From Bacteroidota bacterium (lineage in GTDB: Bacteria > Bacteroidota > Bacteroidia > Bacteroidales > FEN-979), in NCBI GenBank assembly GCA_026391805.1, contig JAPLDJ010000023.1:124001-188000 (forward strand): a stretch of 64,000 bases of DNA. The letters are read 5' to 3'. This document shows positions 1 to 6,713 of the stretch, one piece after another; positions within the stretch are counted from its first letter, which is position 1; the number at the start of each line of letters is the position of its first letter. The notes beneath the pieces are model-generated. The model was not told the DNA's origin. It did not search any database and saw nothing but the letters and a program-made list of their open reading frames with translations. The position numbers and the translations under genes were made by a program.

Positions 1-1
1 A

Positions 2-370
2 TCAGCGGAATATTACAAAGACCGTTTTCGCGAGGCTGGCAAGCGTACGGATGCGATGATCCATTATGCAGAGTCCACACATAAATGCAGGAGCCAGTTG
101 CTGCTGGCCTGGTTCGGGGAGAGCGAGGCCCGGCGCTGCGGGAAATGCGATGTCTGCATCGAACGCAACAAGATCGAACTGACCGACCTCGAATTCAATT
201 CGATCTTAAAAGAAATAAAGCCAATTCTTAAAACAAAACCCTGTTCGCTGGAAGAACTGGTTGCAGCAGCAACATCGGTAAGTGAAGACAAACTGATCCG
301 TGCTGTTCAATGGTTGCTTGATAATGAAAAAATCGAGATGAACCAGGAGCGGAAATATTTTTGGAGGTAA
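2..370 (+). CDS. recQ: ATP-dependent DNA helicase RecQ, C-terminal part (5' end outside window)
   Basis: The reading frame is open from the left edge and 122 residues are visible. Four cysteines at visible residues 29, 46, 49 and 52 (C-x16-C-x2-C-x2-C, around RRCGKCDVC) form the zinc-binding subdomain typical of RecQ. A winged-helix-like segment of about 60 residues follows and ends in EMNQERKYFWR. RecQ unwinds recombination and stalled-fork intermediates with 3'-5' polarity. The helicase core lies upstream and cannot be checked. There is no HRDC domain at the C-terminus, which fits the short RecQ forms. The zinc motif makes the family assignment good. Confidence 0.9.
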   Translation, partial: SAEYYKDRFREAGKRTDAMIHYAESTHKCRSQLLLAWFGESEARRCGKCDVCIERNKIELTDLEFNSILKEIKPILKTKPCSLEELVAAATSVSEDKLIRAVQWLLDNEKIEMNQERKYFWR

Positions 371-372
371 TT

Positions 373-481
373 GACATAAGACAAAAAGACATAAGTCATA
401 AGACATACGACATACGTCATACGACATACGACATAAGACATAGGAATCACCACTTATGACTTATGACATATGACTTATGAC
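373..481. repeat. Heptamer tandem array with inverted right arm
   Basis: Almost the whole spacer between recQ and the methyltransferase gene is built of 7-bp units. Ten direct units (GACATAA, GACATAC, GTCATAA, GTCATAC and variants; one is 8 bp) run from 373 to 443. After a 10-bp interruption come four units of the reverse complement (TTATGAC, TTATGAC, ATATGAC, TTATGAC) at 454-481. The two arms could fold into a long imperfect hairpin. It follows the recQ stop codon at once and could act in RNA 3'-end formation, but it has no clean T-tract. Confidence 0.85.
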
Positions 482-514
482 AAAAAACCTGAAATCATAA
501 CCGTTTAGCCCAGT

Positions 515-1309
515 ATGACCGAAATCAGCAAATTCCTCCTCTACGACGAACTCCCGCTTTGGTCGGCGCCGTTCGGAATGACACTGCTCGACACACTGCG
601 GATAAGGAAAGGGATGAACATCCTGGATATCGGCAGCGGTGCCGGGTTTCCGATGCTGGAGATTGCAGAAAGGGCAGGGAACAGATGTACTGTTTATGGC
701 GTCGATCCCTCGGAAGATTCGTTCGGGATGATCTCGGAAAAGATCAGTATAAAAAATATCCTTAACGCCATTATTAAAATAGGAGTTGCTGAAGAGCTGC
801 CTTTCCCGGATCAGTTTTTCGATGCGGTGACGGCCAACAACGGAATGAACAATGTAGCCAATGAACGGAAGGCGTTGTCGGAATGTTTCAGGGTTATGAA
901 GCCGGGAGCACAATTGGTCATTACCATGAACCTTCCTCATACGTTCGTTGAGTTTTATGAAGTGTTCGAAGAGATTTTGCAGGAGCAGCAGATGACCACT
1001 GAAGTTCTGAAACTGAAGCAACATATTAATGCTAAACGGAAACCTGTGGAATACTGGAAGGAATTGATCCTGGAAACAGGGTTTTTGATCCGTTCGATCA
1101 ACGTGGATGGATTCAGGATGAAGTTGACGGATGGCACCGCTTTCCTTCATCATTCATTCATCCGTGCTGGATTCCGGGGACCATGGGAGGAGGTTACAAA
1201 GAAGAAGGAAGTATTCACAGCCATCGAAGAGCGGCTGAACGCTTTGGCTGCAAAAAACGGAGAACTGATCCTGTCAGTTCCTTTTGCCTGTTTCGATTGC
1301 ACCAGATGA
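515..1309 (+). CDS. Class I SAM-dependent methyltransferase
   Basis: This 264-residue protein has a Rossmann-type SAM-binding motif I at about residues 36-44 (ILDIGSGAG). An acidic motif II follows (YGVDPSE), then a post-I region with AEELPFPDQFFDAVTANNG, which resembles UbiE/arsenite-type methyltransferases of the Methyltransf_11 group. The substrate cannot be told from the sequence. It stands alone behind the heptamer array, in the same direction as recQ and convergent with the first hup gene. The C-terminal 100 residues have no motif I recognise. The enzyme class is sure and the specific role unknown. Confidence 0.8.
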   Translation: MTEISKFLLYDELPLWSAPFGMTLLDTLRIRKGMNILDIGSGAGFPMLEIAERAGNRCTVYGVDPSEDSFGMISEKISIKNILNAIIKIGVAEELPFPDQFFDAVTANNGMNNVANERKALSECFRVMKPGAQLVITMNLPHTFVEFYEVFEEILQEQQMTTEVLKLKQHINAKRKPVEYWKELILETGFLIRSINVDGFRMKLTDGTAFLHHSFIRAGFRGPWEEVTKKKEVFTAIEERLNALAAKNGELILSVPFACFDCTR

Positions 1310-1317
1310 CGCAAAAA

Positions 1318-1345
1318 AAGGGATACCCTGAACCGGGCATCCCTT
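1318..1345 (-). terminator. Rho-independent terminator of the first hup gene
   Basis: GGGAT (1320-1324) pairs with ATCCC (1339-1343) and an inner CCC/GGG extends the stem around a TGAACC loop. On the minus strand the hairpin is followed by the complement of the A-tract 1313-1319, a run of T. It lies directly behind the stop codon of the minus-strand HU gene and also between two convergent genes. Confidence 0.75.
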
Positions 1346-1369
1346 CATTTCTTACTGCCTGATGATGAA

Positions 1370-1633
1370 TTAAACTTTCAGGCTTTTGCTGGCCTTGAAC
1401 TTGACAACCTTCCGGGCAGGAATCTTGATCTCCTTGCCGGTCTGAGGATTTCTGCCTTTTCTGGCAGCTTTCTGGTAGACCAGGAAGGTTCCGAACCCCA
1501 CCAGTGAAATCTTCTGGCCTTTTCCCAATGTTTTTGTGGCAATCGTAACGATTGAATCCAGGGCGACCTTGGATTGAGCTTTTGTCAGCTTTGCACTTTT
1601 GGCAATGCTTTCAATCAGTTGGGCTTTGTTCAT
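1370..1633 (-). CDS. hup: HU family DNA-binding protein
   Basis: The protein has 87 residues, the standard HU length (about 90). It begins MNKAQLIESIAKSAKLTKAQ, a helical dimerisation half, and contains the beta-arm signature GRNPQTGKEIKIPARKVVKF with the conserved GRNPQTG and the intercalating proline. HU bends and compacts DNA as a dimer. A second HU gene lies 0.75 kb away (2384-2656). The two proteins share the arm sequence but differ in the N-terminal helices, so they may form heterodimers. The gene is alone on its strand and ends in its own hairpin terminator. Confidence 0.97.
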   Translation of the reverse strand: MNKAQLIESIAKSAKLTKAQSKVALDSIVTIATKTLGKGQKISLVGFGTFLVYQKAARKGRNPQTGKEIKIPARKVVKFKASKSLKV

Positions 1634-1731
1634 GTTTGCGATTTTTTAGGTTAACAAATAGAAGCTGCCGAAATTAGTAAAAAACAGCGGAAAAGTCAAG
1701 GATTTCTTACATTTACATTTTCACAAATTCA

Positions 1732-2331
1732 ATGTCAATATTAACAATTTCATTTTATTTACGCGAAGATGTGGTAACCATTGCCCGGGAACTGCTGGGC
1801 AAAACCCTCTATACACAGTTTGACGGGATCCTGACCGGGGGCATCATTTCAGAGACGGAGGCCTACGCAGGTGCTACAGACCGGGCTTCCCACGCATACG
1901 GACACAAGCGGACAGACCGCACGGAAGTAATGTACAACCGCGGCGGCACCGCGTACATATATCTCTGTTACGGTGTTCACTCGCTTTTCAACGTCGTCAC
2001 CAATGCAAAGGATATACCCCATGCCGTCCTGATCCGGGCCATCCAGCCAGTCACCGGCATTGAAACTATGCTATTACGCTCGGGGAAAGCCACAATCGAC
2101 AAAAGCTTTGGGACCGGACCGGGCAAGGTTTCGAAACTCCTGGGAATTCATTATTCCGATACCGGAATGGACCTTACCGTGAAACCAGCTTCATTGGCAG
2201 GAAAAGGGATCTGGATAGAGGATGAGGGAAGGACAATAAATCCGGATTCAATCATCACCGGCCCCCGTTTCGGGGTGGAATATGCTGGAAAGGATGCGAT
2301 GCTCCCCTACCGCTTCCGTACCTCGAAATAA
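1732..2331 (+). CDS. 3-methyladenine DNA glycosylase (Mpg/AAG family)
   Basis: This base-excision-repair glycosylase of 199 residues removes alkylated and deaminated purines. It shows the AAG-family landmarks in order: ARELLGKTL near residue 20, the catalytic-glutamate segment SETEAYAG followed by DRASHAYGHKRTDRTEVMY, the glycine-rich AYIYLCYG, and a late FGTGPGKVSKLLGI. The length matches bacterial Mpg homologues. The gene sits between the two hup genes, divergent from the first and convergent with the second. Confidence 0.95.
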   Translation: MSILTISFYLREDVVTIARELLGKTLYTQFDGILTGGIISETEAYAGATDRASHAYGHKRTDRTEVMYNRGGTAYIYLCYGVHSLFNVVTNAKDIPHAVLIRAIQPVTGIETMLLRSGKATIDKSFGTGPGKVSKLLGIHYSDTGMDLTVKPASLAGKGIWIEDEGRTINPDSIITGPRFGVEYAGKDAMLPYRFRTSK

Positions 2332-2359
2332 AAAAAAAGTCCCGCGGGTGCGGGACTTT
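2330..2359 (-). terminator. Perfect hairpin terminator between Mpg and the second hup gene
   Basis: AAAGTCCCGC (2336-2345) and GCGGGACTTT (2350-2359) form a perfect 10-bp stem with loop GGGT. The A-tract from 2330 makes a T-tract on the minus strand, so it chiefly terminates the HU gene transcribed leftward. It may also stop transcripts from the glycosylase gene. Confidence 0.88.
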
Positions 2360-2383
2360 ATGTAAAAGGATAAGACGGATCGG

Positions 2384-2656
2384 TTACTTTACTTTCTTCA
2401 TTAATCCATCACCTGCCTTGAATTTTACGACTTTCTTTGCAGGAATCTTGATTTCTTTTCCATTCTGAGGATTTCTTCCCTTACGGGCAGCTCTTTTGGA
2501 AACAGAGAAAGAACCAAAACCAACCAGTGCTACTCTTTCACCCTTTGACATTGCCTTTGAGGTTGCTACAACGAAAGCTTCTAAAGCCCTCTTAGCTTCG
2601 GCTTTTGTCATTTTTGCATCGGAAGCAATAGCTTCGATCAACTGAGCTTTGTTCAT
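2384..2656 (-). CDS. hup: HU family DNA-binding protein (second copy)
   Basis: The protein has 90 residues and the same plan as the first HU: MNKAQLIEAIASDAKMTKAE at the N-terminus, GFGSFSVSKRAARKGRNPQN in the saddle and arm region, and a basic end, KKVK. It has a strong promoter (TATCTTTG at 2699-2706 with TTG at 2726-2728) and a perfect hairpin terminator, so it is a monocistronic and probably abundant transcript. The two HU genes differ enough not to be a recent duplication. Confidence 0.97.
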   Translation of the reverse strand: MNKAQLIEAIASDAKMTKAEAKRALEAFVVATSKAMSKGERVALVGFGSFSVSKRAARKGRNPQNGKEIKIPAKKVVKFKAGDGLMKKVK

Positions 2657-2698
2657 TTTTCTTTTAATTTTTAGTTAATACTATATTCAAAACGCCTG

Positions 2699-2728
2699 CA
2701 AAGATAAGCCATCTAAAAATTTTGTCAA
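2699..2728 (-). promoter_or_regulatory. Bacteroidota-type promoter of the second hup gene
   Basis: The minus strand carries the -7 box TATCTTTG (2706-2699) and a -33 TTG (2728-2726) with 19 bp between them. This matches the TTTG / TAnnTTTG consensus of Bacteroidota primary sigma factors. The leader would be about 35 nt. Confidence 0.8.
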
Positions 2729-2817
2729 GACTTTTCCGCTGAAAACCATTGAAAATGTTAATAAATCGGATTTTTTGTTAATAACTCAGGCCTTGAAAGC
2801 CGTAACTGGCAAGACAT

Positions 2818-3777
2818 TCAGACAAAATGCATTCCGTAACCCTTCAGAAAGTCCAGTAAATGCATGGCTTTCCGACCCGCAGGCTGAACCTCATTCAGAA
2901 CGATAAATCCATTTTTAACAGCAATTTTAAGAAATGATTTTCCATCCGATAATACGGTACCTGGAATTGTTGAATGGTCCTGAATTTCTTTTCCGGCCCT
3001 GAAAATCTTTAAGGGGAATTGCGTTCCGTCAGCAGCGGTCAGTTCAGTAAACGCGCACGGATGCGGGCTCATTCCGCGGATAAAATTATAAACGACTTCA
3101 ACCGTATTGTCCCAGTTGATCCGGCAGTCTTCCTTTTTTATCTTGGGTGCAGTCTTTAAGATTTCCGAGACAGATTCAACGGATTCCGACTGGGGGAACG
3201 CCTTTGCCGTTCCGGATACGATCGACTTTATCGTCTTTACAACAAGCCCGGCGCCGGTTTCCATCAGCCTGTCGTGAAGTTCACCGGCTGTCTCATCAGG
3301 ATGTATCCTGAGAGCCTCCCGGAACAGGATGCTCCCGGTGTCGATCGCCTCCTCGATAAAGAATGTTGTGACCCCGGTTTCCTCCTCCCCGTTGATCAGC
3401 ACCCAGTTGATCGGTGCTGCACCGCGGTACTGCGGAAGCAGCGAGGCATGCAGGTTGAATGTGCCCAAGGGCGGAACCGACCAGACCTCCCGGGGCAACA
3501 TCCTGAACGCCACCACCACCTGGAGATCCGGTTCGAGTGAACGAAGCTGCCTGTGAAATGCAGGATCCTTCAGGTTCGCTGGCTGGAACAGGGGAATATC
3601 ATGCATCAGCGCATATTCCTTGACCGGGGAAAACCGGACTTTCAATCCCCTGCCGGAAGGGCGATCCGGTGCGGTTACCACCCCGGCGATAAGATATCCT
3701 GCTTCAACCAGGCTGCGCAGGGAAGCCACCGCGATTTCCGGTGTTCCGTAAAAAAGGATGCGGGGATGTGTCTTCAT
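2818..3777 (-). CDS. fmt: Methionyl-tRNA formyltransferase
   Basis: The enzyme formylates Met-tRNA(fMet) with 10-formyl-tetrahydrofolate for initiation. The start at 3777 gives 319 residues (MKTHPRILFYGTPEIAV), the usual length. The longer frame from 3813 would begin inside the terminator hairpin of the upstream gene, so it is rejected. The catalytic core is visible as NLHASLLPQYRGAAPINW and EAIDTGSIL, with the folate-site Asn/His/Asp. A C-terminal OB-like domain follows from about residue 205. It lies downstream of, but is separated by a terminator from, the TPR gene. Confidence 0.96.
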   Translation of the reverse strand: MKTHPRILFYGTPEIAVASLRSLVEAGYLIAGVVTAPDRPSGRGLKVRFSPVKEYALMHDIPLFQPANLKDPAFHRQLRSLEPDLQVVVAFRMLPREVWSVPPLGTFNLHASLLPQYRGAAPINWVLINGEEETGVTTFFIEEAIDTGSILFREALRIHPDETAGELHDRLMETGAGLVVKTIKSIVSGTAKAFPQSESVESVSEILKTAPKIKKEDCRINWDNTVEVVYNFIRGMSPHPCAFTELTAADGTQFPLKIFRAGKEIQDHSTIPGTVLSDGKSFLKIAVKNGFIVLNEVQPAGRKAMHLLDFLKGYGMHFV

Positions 3778-3786
3778 TTTGCGGAT

Positions 3787-3811
3787 AAAAAAAAAGCCTG
3801 TTTTCACAGGC
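3787..3811 (-). terminator. Rho-independent terminator of the TPR gene
   Basis: GCCTG (3796-3800) and CAGGC (3807-3811) enclose TTTTCA. On the minus strand the hairpin runs straight into nine T (complement of 3787-3795). It ends the transcript of the TPR gene at 3864-4553 just before fmt. Confidence 0.85.
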
Positions 3812-3863
3812 AATATAGCTATTTTTTGAATCCAACGGAAAATGGTCCCTTCTATGGGGGAAT

Positions 3864-4553
3864 TTATTTTGCAACGGGTCCGTTCAGCCTTGCAATGTAT
3901 TTATCAATTTCCCTGGCTTCATTCGACCGGGGAAAATCGGTTTTGATCCTGGTATAGACCTTCAGGGCATCCTCTTTTTTACCTGCAATCTCGTATGTCA
4001 TGCCTGCTTTCATCAGGAACAAGGGCGATGTCAGGTCGTTTTTCTTTTTATCTGCGGCTTTCATGTAATATTCTGCAGCCTTATCCGTATTGTTCAGCTC
4101 CATGTTGGCATCGCCCAGTGCGCCGAGCGCCATCGGGGCCACCAGCTCATCACTCGTGCTGAAATCGTTCAGCTGGTCGATGGCATTCTGGTATTCCCCC
4201 TTTTTCAGGTAGCAGATTCCGGCATAATAATGAGAAAGGTTGGCCGATTTCGTCATGCTGAACTGGTCGATGATATCCAGGAATCCAAGGTAGTTTCCGT
4301 CGCCCTTGAGGGCCTTGCTTACCGAATCCATTTCAAAATATTTTTCTGCCATGAACATCTGCGACTGGGCCTCTTTTTCCCGCGGGGCGATGTAAAGGCG
4401 CTTGAATCCGAAATAGCCGAGTACAACCACGATGATCGCGCCGACCACGATCAGGATGATCTTCTGGTTCTTCTCAATGAATTGCTCGGTTCTGCTAAAT
4501 GCTTCCTCAACAGCTACGATCCTCTCCTCGGTTTTATCTACTTTTTTTGCCAT
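3864..4553 (-). CDS. Membrane-anchored tetratricopeptide repeat protein
   Basis: This 229-residue protein has a short charged N-terminus, one transmembrane helix at about residues 32-52 (IILIVVGAIIVVVLGYFGF), and then TPR units over the rest (for example SHYYAGICYLKKGEYQNAID, AAEYYMKAADKK and EDALKVYTRIKTDFPRS). The layout recalls the YfgM/YbgF-type periplasmic TPR proteins involved in envelope protein quality control, with the TPRs outside the membrane. The exact partner is unknown. It has its own TAATTTTG promoter (4583-4576) and terminator. Confidence 0.8.
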   Translation of the reverse strand: MAKKVDKTEERIVAVEEAFSRTEQFIEKNQKIILIVVGAIIVVVLGYFGFKRLYIAPREKEAQSQMFMAEKYFEMDSVSKALKGDGNYLGFLDIIDQFSMTKSANLSHYYAGICYLKKGEYQNAIDQLNDFSTSDELVAPMALGALGDANMELNNTDKAAEYYMKAADKKKNDLTSPLFLMKAGMTYEIAGKKEDALKVYTRIKTDFPRSNEAREIDKYIARLNGPVAK

Positions 4554-4575
4554 ACGGTTTTTGTGATTTGAGGTG

Positions 4576-4583
4576 CAAAATTA
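4576..4583 (-). promoter_or_regulatory. -7 box of the TPR gene
   Basis: The minus strand reads TAATTTTG, matching TAnnTTTG, 23 bp in front of the TPR gene start. No good -33 element is seen. Confidence 0.6.
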
Positions 4584-4623
4584 TATTTTTTCTCGATACA
4601 ATGGCATCTCACTCTGAATTTTT

Positions 4624-4631
4624 TACATTTG
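4624..4631 (+). promoter_or_regulatory. -7 box of the trmH gene
   Basis: TACATTTG matches TAnnTTTG 25 bp in front of the trmH start codon. It is divergent from the TPR gene promoter 40 bp away. Confidence 0.6.
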
Positions 4632-4656
4632 CTGCTCATTTCCACTGCCTTAAAAA

Positions 4657-5358
4657 ATGAACCGTACCCAGGATCTGAGTTTGCAGACAAAGCAGCAGTT
4701 GCTTGCTTTCCTCACCGGTTTCATCTCGGAAAACAAGAAGAATAAATTTGAGGAAAATATTCTTCAGCGTACCAGGCACCTTACGCTGGTGCTCGAGGAT
4801 ATTTTTCAACCGCACAATGCCAGCGCCGTTCTCCGCACCTGCGACTGTTTCGGCGTGCAGGATGTTCATATCATCGAGAACAGCAACAAATACCAGGTCA
4901 ACCCCGATGTAGCCCTCGGATCCTCAAAATGGCTCACCCTATATAAATATAGTACGGCTGAAAATAATACGGTTGCCTGTCTTCAAAGCCTTAGGGCAGC
5001 AGGTTACAGGATCGTCGCCACCACGCCCCACCAGAACGATCATACCCCGGAAGACCTTCCGCTGGATCAGAAGACCGCGCTGGTATTCGGTACCGAGCTG
5101 GAGGGACTGACAAAGGAGGCCATTGGCATGGCGGATGATTTTGTAAAGATCCCGATGTACGGATTTACCGAGAGTTTTAACATCTCGGTTTCCGCCGCCC
5201 TGCTGCTCAGAAGCGCCACCGAACGTATCCGCAATTCATCGATCCGGTGGCATCTTTCAGAAGAGGAAAACATCGACATCCGGATCGCATGGGCGAAAAA
5301 TGTAGTGCGGAAATCAGAGATCCTGGAAAAGGAATTTCTGAGGAAATTAAAAATGTAA
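4657..5358 (+). CDS. trmH: TrmH-type tRNA/rRNA 2'-O-methyltransferase (SpoU family)
   Basis: This 233-residue SPOUT enzyme has the three SpoU motifs: the NxxAxxR-like PHNASAVLRTCDCFGV near residue 54, ALVFGTELEGLT, and the knot motif IPMYGFTESFNISVSAALLL. The order and length suit TrmH, which methylates G18 in the tRNA D-loop. Bacteroidota also encode related rRNA methyltransferases, so tRNA specificity is inferred. The divergent neighbour is the TPR gene; the THX gene follows with its own promoter. Confidence 0.85.
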   Translation: MNRTQDLSLQTKQQLLAFLTGFISENKKNKFEENILQRTRHLTLVLEDIFQPHNASAVLRTCDCFGVQDVHIIENSNKYQVNPDVALGSSKWLTLYKYSTAENNTVACLQSLRAAGYRIVATTPHQNDHTPEDLPLDQKTALVFGTELEGLTKEAIGMADDFVKIPMYGFTESFNISVSAALLLRSATERIRNSSIRWHLSEEENIDIRIAWAKNVVRKSEILEKEFLRKLKM

Positions 5359-5383
5359 CCTGTTCCGGTTCATCATTTTTTAC

Positions 5384-5391
5384 TATTTTTG
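5384..5391 (+). promoter_or_regulatory. -7 box of the THX gene
   Basis: TATTTTTG matches TAnnTTTG and stands 36 bp before the THX start codon. Confidence 0.6.
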
Positions 5392-5427
5392 CAGTCCAGT
5401 AAGAAAAACCAATCAAACAAATAGTAT

Positions 5428-5877
5428 ATGGGAAAAGGAGATAAAAAATCACGAAGAGGAAAAATTGCAATCGGATCACATGGCGTAAGAAGGCCGCGCA
5501 GACAAAAAAAAGTAATTATCCCTTCAACCAAAGCACCTAAGGCAGCCCCCAAAAAGGCACAGGAGCCAAAGCCAAAGAAAGTTGTTGAAGTAGTAGTGGA
5601 AGAACAGGTAATCATCACTGAGCCTGTTGCAGTCAGTGAACCTGTTATAGTGTCTGAACCTGTTGCAGTTGCAGAACCGGTTGCAGAGGTTGTGACGCAG
5701 ACTGAATTACCGCTGGAAGTTAAGCCCGCCAAAGCTGCTCCCAAAAAAGCTGCTGCAAAGAAAACAGCAGAGAAAGTTGTAAAGGAAGAAACCGGGGAAG
5801 CAAAGCCAAAGGTTGCAAAAGCAAAGAAGAAAACTGCTGAGCCGGCTAAGGAAAAAGAAAAACCGGCTGAAGAATAA
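5428..5877 (+). CDS. 30S ribosomal protein THX with long low-complexity tail
   Basis: The first 26 residues (MGKGDKKSRRGKIAIGSHG, then VRRPRRQ) are the compact basic THX peptide that sits in the 30S head in Thermus and occurs throughout Bacteroidota. THX is normally only a few dozen residues; this one has 149. The extension has two parts: an acidic/hydrophobic Glu-Pro-Val repeat at about residues 50-90 (TEPVAVSEPVIVSEPVAVAE) and a Lys/Ala-rich part resembling histone H1 tails (KAAPKKAAAKKTAEKV). The gene has its own promoter and a hairpin terminator. The THX call is firm and the function of the tail unknown. Confidence 0.88.
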   Translation: MGKGDKKSRRGKIAIGSHGVRRPRRQKKVIIPSTKAPKAAPKKAQEPKPKKVVEVVVEEQVIITEPVAVSEPVIVSEPVAVAEPVAEVVTQTELPLEVKPAKAAPKKAAAKKTAEKVVKEETGEAKPKVAKAKKKTAEPAKEKEKPAEE

Positions 5878-5911
5878 TCCTGGATACTCTTGTAAGAATA
5901 GTATTTTCTGT

Positions 5912-5950
5912 AAACGTCTGGCCGGATGAAACCTGTCAGGCGTTTTTGTT
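5912..5950 (+). terminator. Hairpin terminator of the THX gene
   Basis: AAACGTCTG (5912-5920) pairs with CAGGCGTTT (5937-5945) with one G-T pair, followed by TTTTTG and TTTT. It lies between THX and rsmG. Confidence 0.7.
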
Positions 5951-5959
5951 TTAATTGAT

Positions 5960-6577
5960 ATGCTGAAAAAACACTTCCCCGGCCTTACGGCCCTCCAAAC
6001 GGAGCAACTGGATTCCCTAACAGGATTGCTGCGGCAATGGAATGAGAAGGTTAACCTGGTTTCACGAAAGGACATTGAAAACCTTCAGGTTCATCACATC
6101 CTGCATAGCCTTTCCATCGGAAAGTTCTTTTCGTTCAATCCCGGAACAAGGATCATGGATGCTGGAACCGGCGGAGGACTTCCGGGCCTGCCCCTTGCGA
6201 TCATGTTCCCCGAGGTTGAATTTACGCTTGTCGATTCCATTGAAAAGAAGATCAGGGCGGTGGAGGAGATAAGGATGTCGCTCGGACTTGAAAATGTCAG
6301 ACCCGTCAGGATGCGTTTTGAGGATATGAAAGAGACCTTTGATTTTATCACCGGAAGAGCCATCACGACATTGCCGGAACTCTACGGGATGCTTCGTGAA
6401 AAAATTTCCGGTCGCCGGATGCATGCGTTTCCAAATGGTCTTATCTATCTTAAAGGAGGCGATTTCGAAGAAGGGCTCAATATTCCGGGAACAGGGTATA
6501 AAATTTATCCGCTTTCAGATCATTTTGACGACCCCTGGTTTGAGACCAAAAAGGTGGTCCACCTTTACAAGTTATAA
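5960..6577 (+). CDS. rsmG: 16S rRNA (guanine-527-N7)-methyltransferase RsmG
   Basis: The 205-residue enzyme has the usual RsmG length and motifs: LLRQWNEKVNLVSRKD near the N-terminus, the SAM-binding loop IMDAGTGGGLPGLPLAI at about residue 66, TLVDSIEKKIRAV, and FITGRAITTL with the arginine typical of GidB/RsmG. It makes m7G527 in the decoding region. Loss in other bacteria gives low-level streptomycin resistance. It follows the THX terminator by about 10 bp and may rely on read-through. Confidence 0.95.
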   Translation: MLKKHFPGLTALQTEQLDSLTGLLRQWNEKVNLVSRKDIENLQVHHILHSLSIGKFFSFNPGTRIMDAGTGGGLPGLPLAIMFPEVEFTLVDSIEKKIRAVEEIRMSLGLENVRPVRMRFEDMKETFDFITGRAITTLPELYGMLREKISGRRMHAFPNGLIYLKGGDFEEGLNIPGTGYKIYPLSDHFDDPWFETKKVVHLYKL

Positions 6578-6713
6578 CATCATCAATTACTGATATTCAA
6601 AAACATACAACAGACCAATCCGCTACCTGAAAAATATTCGTTGTCCATCTCGCAGATTTTTCAGTAATTAGCAGAAAATTTACCCTATTACAAATCCTAA
6701 AAAGGAAGAAATT

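Noticed and set aside
3778-3813. Extended Fmt start
   Set aside because: The extra codons lie in the terminator hairpin of the upstream gene.
5428-5877. A histone or HMG-like protein
   Set aside because: The THX start (MGKGDKKSRRGKIAIGSHG) defines it as a ribosomal protein; only the tail resembles histone H1.
6627-6664. Possible riboswitch in front of the OPT gene
   Set aside because: Only a 9-bp inverted repeat (CTGAAAAAT/ATTTTTCAG) with a 20-nt loop; no known aptamer motif.
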